Of a stretch of DNA of 13,421 nucleotides, positions 8,130-13,421 are shown in pieces. The translations under genes and the position numbers were made by a program. Source of the DNA: CAYSUS01 sp964434165 (GTDB lineage: Bacteria; Planctomycetota; Planctomycetia; Pirellulales; Thermoguttaceae). The notes under the pieces are model-generated. The model ran no database searches and was not told the origin of the DNA. It saw nothing but the letters and a program-made list of their open reading frames with translations. Positions within the stretch are counted from its first letter, which is position 1, and every line of letters starts with the position of its first letter. The stretch covers positions 1 to 13,421 of the forward strand of contig CAYSUS010000151.1 of assembly GCA_964434165.1 (NCBI GenBank), given 5' to 3'.

Positions 8130-8430
8130 GGAGCGACGGATCGGGGGGGGCCTGGACTCGACGCGGGACGGCGGCCGCGCCTGCGAGGTCGAGTTCGTGG
8201 ACGAGGGCGGTCAGACGCCCGCGCCGGTCATCATCGGTGCCGACGACGTCCGGCCCCTGGGAGCCGGCGAATTCCTCCATGCCCACCGTACCGCCTGGAC
8301 GGCCGTGGCCACGCGACGCTTCGTTCACAGGCCGCCGACGAGCCGTGGCACCGGGGGATCGCGATGGCCAGTACGAGTACCGCTTCGCTGCGTCCGCGCA
8401 GGAGCGAAAGCAGAAGCGGGAGGGCGAGTC
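8130..8430 (+). pseudogene. Probable remnant of a DUF4926-like gene
   Basis: From 8182 the + strand reads CEVEFVDEGGQTPAPVIIGA and then DDVRPL (to about 8247). This closely follows the C-terminal half of the small DUF4926 proteins, recalled as [YF]EVEFVD-DG-T-A-V-[TI]L---DLRP. DUF4926 proteins are only about 60-80 residues long. Here the N-terminal half is not recognisable upstream in any frame, an eight-G run (8143-8150) lies just before it, and the frame runs on without the expected stop past 8430 into the antisense of the propeller gene. About 110 bp further on, the next frame reads GQYEYRFAASAQERKQKREG (about 8363-8422) with a GC-rich third codon position, as in coding DNA. Both points suggest a decayed, frame-shifted gene or genes. 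The DUF4926 match is from memory of the family pattern and was not searched. DUF4926 has no established function. Confidence 0.4.
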
Positions 8431-9802
8431 ACTCCACCTCTTCCTCGACGAGGTAGATCTTGTCGTCCTCCACGGCCAAGAAGTGGAACCGCTTGCGCGT
8501 GTGGAAAATGAGCGGCTCGCCGTGCGGGAGCCAGATCTCGTCGTAACGGGCCTCGCTCTCCGCGTCATCGACCACGGTGAACGTCTCGCCGTCGGCCGTG
8601 GCCGCGTAGGCGAACAGGCGGCTGTCGGGCGTGAAATTCAGATAGCCCACCATGTCGTAACGCTGCTTGCGCTTGCCGTCAACGACCACGAACCGGGCAT
8701 AGACGTTGCGCGCGACGTAGCCCAGCCGGCCGCTGTCGGGGCTGAACACGAGCGAGCCGCCGCCCACCGCGTCGAAGTTGCGGCCCTTGCGATCGCCCAC
8801 CACGACCAGCTCGGTGGGGCCCGACCGGGCCGTGTAGGCCAGCGTCGCGCTGTTGGGGCTGAACCGCATCTGCGCGATGCCGTCGTACTTCTCCTGCTCC
8901 TGGCCGTCGAGCACGACGCACCACTTCTCGCCGCTTCGGGCGGCGTAGGCCAGCCTCGTGCCGTCGGGGCTGAACCGCAGCGTCTCCTCGCCGATCGCGT
9001 CGAAGGGGGCCCCTTGCTCGCCGTCGGCCACGACGAGCCACTTCTCGCCCTTCTGGGCCACGTAGGCCAGGCGCTTGCCGTCGGGGCTGAAGGCCAGGCT
9101 GCCGAGGTTCGCGCAGGTGGCCACCTTCTGGCCGTCCACGACGACCGACCACTCCCGGCCTTCCAGCGCGGCGAACGCCAGGCGCCCGTCGGCGCTATAG
9201 TGCATTCCGGTTAGCGAGCCGAGGTAGTCGTACGGGCCGTGCTCTCGCTCGCCGTCCACGACGACCCACTTCTCGCCCCGGCGCGCGCCGAAGGCCATCT
9301 TCTGCCCGTCGGGGCTGAACACGATCCGTCCCTCGAAGACCTCGTCGCATTCCGCTCCGGTCTTGCCGTTGACGGCCACGGCCCGCTTGCCGCCGGGGAG
9401 CATGACCACGTGGGCCATCTTGAGGCTGTCGGGCGAGAAGACCGGCGGACCGACGCGCTCGTAGGGGCCCTGCTCGCGCCCGCCGACCACCATGAGCCAC
9501 TTGCCGCCGCTCTGGGCGGCGTAGGCCAGCCACTTGCTGTCGGGGCTGAAGGTCAGGGCGGCGACGCGGTCGCAGGGCTTCTCCTCCTTGCCGTCGAGGA
9601 CCGCCGTCTGCGTGCCGCCCGCCGAGCGGACGTAGGCGACGTGCCGGCCGTCGGGGCTGATCATGGCCGATTGGCGGACCTCCTCGGGGAAGGGCGCCAG
9701 CTCGGTCTTCGTATGCTTGCGGTTGACGCGGATCTGGGCCGGGGCCGCCGGGGGCACCAGCGCCGCGGCCAGGACCGCTGCGATCGCGAAACGTGCTCTC
9801 AT
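8429..9802 (-). CDS. Secreted beta-propeller protein with about ten SPDG (PD40/TolB-like) repeats
   Basis: A 457-residue exported protein. It begins with a signal peptide (positive MRAR, Ala/Val-rich core, likely cleavage after APA at residue 22). From about residue 47 to 430 it is made of about ten repeats of 36-40 residues, each with the pattern [FI]SPDG..LAYAA..G.KW.VVVDG.E...YD.IG; clear examples are FSPDGKRLAYVAQKGEKW and FSPDGTRLAYAARSGEKW. SPD[GS] is the hallmark of the PD40/WD40-like propeller blades found in TolB. Blade 5 has the variant YSADG, and the C-terminal 30 residues, rich in acid (EEEVE at the end), look like a closing half blade. No enzyme motif or membrane anchor is seen, so it is probably a periplasmic or extracellular binding or scaffold protein. 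The start has GGAG 10 bp upstream on this strand. It lies 69 bp behind the nitroreductase gene in the same direction and may be cotranscribed with it. Function unknown. Confidence 0.9.
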   Translation of the reverse strand: MRARFAIAAVLAAALVPPAAPAQIRVNRKHTKTELAPFPEEVRQSAMISPDGRHVAYVRSAGGTQTAVLDGKEEKPCDRVAALTFSPDSKWLAYAAQSGGKWLMVVGGREQGPYERVGPPVFSPDSLKMAHVVMLPGGKRAVAVNGKTGAECDEVFEGRIVFSPDGQKMAFGARRGEKWVVVDGEREHGPYDYLGSLTGMHYSADGRLAFAALEGREWSVVVDGQKVATCANLGSLAFSPDGKRLAYVAQKGEKWLVVADGEQGAPFDAIGEETLRFSPDGTRLAYAARSGEKWCVVLDGQEQEKYDGIAQMRFSPNSATLAYTARSGPTELVVVGDRKGRNFDAVGGGSLVFSPDSGRLGYVARNVYARFVVVDGKRKQRYDMVGYLNFTPDSRLFAYAATADGETFTVVDDAESEARYDEIWLPHGEPLIFHTRKRFHFLAVEDDKIYLVEEEVE

Positions 9803-9871
9803 CTCGATTCCGCTCCGGGAAAGCCAAAGCCGGCAGGATCATCCTTCCCGTTCCAGCGACGGGGCCTGCGC

Positions 9872-10396
9872 CTACCCGCCGTAGCGGTTCATCCAAGCCC
9901 GCTCTTCCAAGGGGAGCTTCTCCTTCTGCGTGCCGGGCTCGGCGGCCACGCCCAGCGGGAGCAGCACGCGGATCGAGCGGTCGGCCGGCACGCCGAGCAG
10001 GCGCTCCAGGCCCCCGGCCACGTCGCCGGTCCGCAGCGCCCCGTCGAGCCACACGGTGGCGTAGCCCAAGGCCGTGATGGCCAGCAGCATGTTCTCCACG
10101 GCGGCCGCGCAGTCCTCCACGGCGAAGGAAAGGTCGCGGATGACGGGCCGCGGGTCGATCACGCAGGCGATCATCGCCCTGGCCGTGGCGCAGACCGGAC
10201 GGCCGACGATCTCCGCCGCCTGGCGCAACAGGTCCGGATCGTCCACGATGATGAACGACGTGGTCTGCTCGTTCTTGCCCGACGGAGCCTGGATGCCGGC
10301 CTGGACGATCTTCACCAGGTCGCCGCGCGGGACGGACCGGTCGAGGAACTCCCCGCGGTAGCTGTAGCGCCTGGCGATCGCCTCGAATACGTCCAT
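9872..10396 (-). CDS. Nitroreductase-family flavoprotein (short form)
   Basis: A 174-residue member of the nitroreductase family, FMN enzymes that reduce nitro compounds, quinones or other substrates with NAD(P)H; a few members have other roles. The N-terminus ARRYSYRGEF (8-17) is a variant of the family's RRS-R-F motif that contacts FMN phosphate. APSGKNEQ (37-44) matches the conserved AP-S--N-Q flavin-binding loop. VEDCAAAVENMLLAITALGYATVWLDG (in pieces across 93-119) matches the central helix and the G-----W-G strand, and the LGVPADRSIRVLLPLGVAAE region fits the C-terminal strand. It is at the small end of the family, which is typical of stand-alone short nitroreductases that act as dimers. 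The ATG at 10396 was chosen because GAGG lies 8 bp upstream and the RRYSYR motif follows at once; the frame is open upstream to 10609, but that sequence is Pro/Arg-rich and not conserved-looking. Substrate unknown. Confidence 0.91.
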   Translation of the reverse strand: MDVFEAIARRYSYRGEFLDRSVPRGDLVKIVQAGIQAPSGKNEQTTSFIIVDDPDLLRQAAEIVGRPVCATARAMIACVIDPRPVIRDLSFAVEDCAAAVENMLLAITALGYATVWLDGALRTGDVAGGLERLLGVPADRSIRVLLPLGVAAEPGTQKEKLPLEERAWMNRYGG

Positions 10397-10498
10397 GATG
10401 GCGGCCTCGTTCCGCGGAGTGGGCAAGCAGGGAAGTCGGGTGGCGCGGTCGGGGGATGACCGGTCGGGCGTGTTCGCTCCAACGGACTCCTGCCGGGT

Positions 10499-10532
10499 GG
10501 AGGCGGGAGCCCGGGAGAGGACTCCCGACTCC
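10499..10532. repeat. Inverted repeat between the repeat-protein and nitroreductase genes
   Basis: GGAGGCGGGAG (10499-10509) pairs with CTCCCGACTCC (10522-10532), 11 positions with one mismatch around a 12-nt loop. It lies in the 279-bp gap between two - strand genes. There is no T run on either side, so it may act as an attenuator, an mRNA end-protecting stem or nothing. The rest of the gap must hold the leader of the nitroreductase gene; an A/T patch, GATTAA on the - strand near 10540-10547, is the only promoter-like spot. Confidence 0.35.
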
Positions 10533-10675
10533 ATCCAGCTTAATCCCCCCCGCAGCCAGGGAAAAGGGGCGGGCCGGCCAACAAGGAAACCGCGGGGACG
10601 GGATCCCACGGTTGGCTTCGGCGTGTTCGAGCCCGGATCGTGCGACCCGGTGGCGGAGGTGCGGCCGGAACGGTT

Positions 10676-11821
10676 CTACTTCCCGTCGTTCTTCGGCTTG
10701 ACGTAGGAGAGGGCCATCAGCGCGTAGCCGGTGACCAGGTTCGGGTCGCCCTCCAGCCACCGCGCGTTCTTCTCGTTGACCCACGAGCCGTCGCGCTTCT
10801 GCCGCTCGATCAGCGCGTGGCGGAGCTCGCGGCGCCAGTCGTGCTTCTTGCCGTCGGCGTCGGTGACCTGGTCCACACCCATGACGTCGAGGGCCTTGGC
10901 AAAGGTGTGGTAGTAGTAGTAGAGGCCGGCCTGGTCCATGCCCGGGTTGCTCTCCAGGTCGTAGTGCTTCTGTACCCAATCGAAGGCCGCCTTGACGCGC
11001 GGGTCGTCGGGGCCGACGCCGGCGAAGATCATGCTCTTCAAACCGGCGTAGGTCATCGAGCCGTAGCTCCGCAGGCCGCCCTGGGGCGTCTGGTCGGCCT
11101 TGCTCTCGCCGCCGTCGGCCACGGTGTAGTAGAAGCCGCCGTCCGGGTTCTTGGCCGCGAACGGCGTGGTGTTGTGCTCCGACTCCAGGTTCTGGCAGCG
11201 GGAGACGAAGACCAGGGCCTTCTTCATGGCCTCGTCGTCGGGGCCGTTGCCCGTCGCCTTCAAGGCGTCGATGAGGAACGACGTGTTCGAGAGGTCAGGC
11301 CGCTTGTGCCTGCCGTAGCCGGCCCCGCCGTAGGAATAGCTGGAGCGCTCGTGCCCCTCGCCCTCGTCCCACTGGATGCCTTTGAGGAAGCGATCGGCGT
11401 CCTTCAACAGCTTCTCGTAGCGGCCGTCGCGGTTGGCCTCCTTGAAAGCCAGCACGGCCACCGAGGTCTCGTAGTTCTTGTAGAAGGTGCCTTCCTGGTA
11501 GATCCCGCCGTCGGGCCTGACGAACCCCTGGAGGTATTTCAGGGACTTGGCGGCGACCGGGTCGTCGGGGCTGACCCCGGCCTTGAGCATCCCGGCGGTG
11601 ACCACGCCCGTCACGCCGATCCCAGTCTCCTTGGAGAACGAGCCGTCGGGCGCCTGACCCTTGCTCCGCAGGAATCCCACCGCGCGGTCCACGGCATTCT
11701 TGTATGCCCGGAGCTCCTCGGCCGAGTCGGAGGCCCCTTGCGCCAGCGCCTGGGGCAGCGCAAACAGAGCCATGGCGGCCGCGGCGGCCGCCGAGATGAG
11801 AAGGTATGGTCGTCGTTTCAT
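10676..11821 (-). CDS. Secreted prenyltransferase/squalene-oxidase-like repeat protein (alpha/alpha barrel)
   Basis: A 381-residue exported protein. The signal peptide is clear: MKRR, an Ala-rich core, probable cleavage after ALA at residue 27. The mature part has repeated helical units of the prenyltransferase/squalene-cyclase fold, each ending in a D-G-[SG]-[FWI] motif: PDGSF at 58-62, PDGGIY at 103-108, PDGGFY at 226-231 and RDGSW at 343-347. A second recurring motif, G-x-[SG]-PDD, occurs near 82-87, 191-196 and 268-273 between helices. The DxDD motif of squalene-hopene cyclases is absent, so cyclase activity is unlikely. A Tyr run (301-304) follows NPGMDQAGL. Such secreted repeat proteins are common in Planctomycetota and mostly lack a known function. 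The ATG at 11821 has GAGG six bases upstream; the frame is open to 12304, but that extension would bury the signal peptide and was rejected. The gene downstream on this strand starts 279 bp away. Confidence 0.92.
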   Translation of the reverse strand: MKRRPYLLISAAAAAAMALFALPQALAQGASDSAEELRAYKNAVDRAVGFLRSKGQAPDGSFSKETGIGVTGVVTAGMLKAGVSPDDPVAAKSLKYLQGFVRPDGGIYQEGTFYKNYETSVAVLAFKEANRDGRYEKLLKDADRFLKGIQWDEGEGHERSSYSYGGAGYGRHKRPDLSNTSFLIDALKATGNGPDDEAMKKALVFVSRCQNLESEHNTTPFAAKNPDGGFYYTVADGGESKADQTPQGGLRSYGSMTYAGLKSMIFAGVGPDDPRVKAAFDWVQKHYDLESNPGMDQAGLYYYYHTFAKALDVMGVDQVTDADGKKHDWRRELRHALIERQKRDGSWVNEKNARWLEGDPNLVTGYALMALSYVKPKNDGK

Positions 11822-11972
11822 GGCAGTCCTCTGAGCGGTTCCAAAAAGGGGATGGATGGGTTCGGAAGTGTGGCTCCCGTGCCGCAGTATCGAGACCGGC
11901 GGGGCTGAAGGCAACGCCGAGCCCTTCGGCAAGGGGGGGTCTCCGGCCTGCCCGCAAACCCGCGTCCTGATT

Positions 11973-11978
11973 ATTGTA
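11973..11978 (-). promoter_or_regulatory. Possible -10 box of the secreted repeat-protein gene
   Basis: On the - strand this reads TACAAT followed by AATCAGG, five of six bases of the -10 consensus, in an otherwise GC-rich spacer. No convincing -35 hexamer is seen at 16-18 bp. The leader would be about 145 nt. Position and strand fit the gene starting at 11821. Confidence 0.25.
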
Positions 11979-12418
11979 CGCCGTGGCGCCGGAAAGGCCC
12001 GGGGGTGGTCCGGCTCACGGACCGCGGTGGGGGCGCAGCCCCAGCACGCCGCCCGTGAATGGGGAGTTAGCAATTCGCATGCCGGTAAGCGCGGGGCGGG
12101 ATCGGCGCGCGCAGCCCGGGTTTGGGCCGTTCCCGCGGGTCCAGCGGCCGAAGTGGGCGCGACTTGCCGGTCGCTCGATCCGACAGGGGCGTCGCGTGGC
12201 GCGCCTTGGGCGGCGCTTCCCGGGATTCCGACGCAGGCGGACCCGTTTCGGGCCGCGGCATGGGGGGCAGTGCTGCTGGCGCGAGACCGCACGGCTGGCG
12301 GCACATCGTGCCGCGCACGCCACGCCAGGGCAACAGGGTCGGCCGCAGCGGATTTCGTGCGTTCGGGCCTGCGACAGGCAGCCTGGCTCTACGTCTCCGT
12401 CGTCCATTCCCGAAACAC

Positions 12419-12457
12419 GAAGCCCGGCGGTCTCCGCGTGGGAAGCCGCCGGGCTTC
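12419..12457 (-). terminator. Probable terminator hairpin behind groEL
   Basis: A perfect 12-bp inverted repeat, GAAGCCCGGCGG (12419-12430) and CCGCCGGGCTTC (12446-12457), with a 15-nt loop. Read on the - strand, the stem is followed by GTGTTTCGGG, a short T tract, whereas the + strand side has none. It lies about 190 bp after the groEL stop codon, so it is best read as a groEL terminator, perhaps acting with the two stems nearer to the gene. Confidence 0.5.
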
Positions 12458-12503
12458 AGGGGTGAATCGGTCGGAATCAGGTCTGAGTCGAGCCGCGCCG
12501 TGC

Positions 12504-12526
12504 GGCGGCCCTATCCCCAGGCCGCC
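12504..12526. repeat. 7-bp GC hairpin
   Basis: GGCGGCC (12504-12510) and GGCCGCC (12520-12526) form a perfect stem with a 9-nt loop. It is the middle one of three stems between the groEL stop codon and position 12419. No T run follows on either strand. Confidence 0.4.
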
Positions 12527-12576
12527 CTGATCCCGCGGTTGTTGGTCTTGATGGAGGGGAGAGTTCGTTGCGGGGA

Positions 12577-12598
12577 GCCGGCGGGCAAGCCCGCCGGC
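12577..12598. repeat. 10-bp GC hairpin close behind groEL
   Basis: GCCGGCGGGC (12577-12586) and GCCCGCCGGC (12589-12598) form a perfect inverted repeat around AA; a 9-bp stem with a 4-nt loop is the realistic fold. It begins 49 bp after the groEL stop codon on the - strand. No T run follows on that strand, and CAAATGGGGTTTT follows on the + strand. It could be an mRNA 3'-end stem or a dispersed palindromic repeat. Confidence 0.45.
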
Positions 12599-12647
12599 CA
12601 AATGGGGTTTTCCATCCGCCCTCCTGGTATCTACCCGCTACCCACTC

Positions 12648-13421
<774 letters not shown>

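Larger units (their letters stand above)
11822..12647. other. 826-bp spacer between groEL and the repeat-protein gene
   Basis: No frame here gives a protein that resembles a known family; the open frames on both strands are Arg/Pro/Ala-rich shadows. The right third (12419-12598) holds three perfect GC-rich inverted repeats close behind the groEL stop codon. The left part should contain the promoter and leader of the - strand repeat-protein gene; a TACAAT box on the - strand at 11973-11978 is the best candidate. Positions 12000-12400 contain nothing I can assign. Confidence 0.55.

Noticed and set aside
8304..8313. Palindrome CGTGGCCACG
   Set aside because: A single 10-bp palindrome of G and C is expected by chance in DNA of this composition and has no T run or partner site.
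7970..9214. A 414-codon + strand frame opposite the propeller gene
   Set aside because: Most of it mirrors the SPDG repeats and is composed of repeated Ala-Val-Gly-Ala type strings; only the short part at about 8363-8422 is mentioned as a possible remnant.
10676..11821. Annotation of the secreted repeat protein as a squalene-hopene cyclase
   Set aside because: The DxDD catalytic motif is absent and a secretion signal is present, so only the fold is shared.
11822..12304. N-terminal extension of the secreted repeat protein
   Set aside because: It would place the signal peptide internally; the extension is Arg/Ala/Pro-rich and the ATG at 11821 has a good ribosome-binding site.
11856..12530. 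Open frames on both strands of the groEL-side spacer
   Set aside because: Products are Arg/Pro/Gly-rich with no recognisable motif, and they overlap hairpins and each other; GC-rich DNA yields such frames by chance.

Overview
The window is GC-rich, bacterial-type DNA in which reading frames stay open on several strands at once, so genes were chosen by protein family recognition and start sites rather than by length. It most resembles a member of the Planctomycetota or a related high-GC lineage. That is an inference from the mix of genes: a very large multi-PAS/GAF kinase, a Gfo/Idh/MocA dehydrogenase, a secreted prenyltransferase/squalene-oxidase-like repeat protein, a secreted SPDG-repeat propeller, and a GroEL without the usual Gly-Gly-Met tail. 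No rRNA, tRNA, CRISPR array, insertion sequence or phage gene was seen.

Left part, + strand. Positions 187-5481 encode a soluble FixL-like histidine kinase of 1764 residues with about eight PAS and three GAF domains. Five bases later comes its FixJ/NarL-type response regulator (5487-6113), so the two form one transcription unit and almost certainly a cognate signalling pair. Two of the kinase sensor domains carry clustered cysteines. After 225 bp, which hold a perfect TATAAT box, comes a separately transcribed Gfo/Idh/MocA oxidoreductase (6339-7433).

Middle. Positions 7434-8428 hold no intact gene and separate the + strand genes from the - strand genes. Near the right end is a fragment that reads like the C-terminal half of a DUF4926 protein, probably a gene remnant.

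Right part, - strand, read from high to low coordinates: the C-terminal half of groEL (running off the window edge, ending at 12648), an 826-bp spacer with three GC-rich hairpins just behind groEL, a secreted alpha/alpha-barrel repeat protein (11821-10676), a short nitroreductase-family flavoprotein (10396-9872), and a secreted beta-propeller (9802-8429). The last two are 69 bp apart and may be cotranscribed. The two secreted proteins probably act outside the cytoplasmic membrane; no pathway links these three genes from sequence alone.

No clearly new multi-gene system stands out. The points most worth a second look are the cysteine modules of the kinase, the DUF4926-like remnant, and the hairpin cluster behind groEL.
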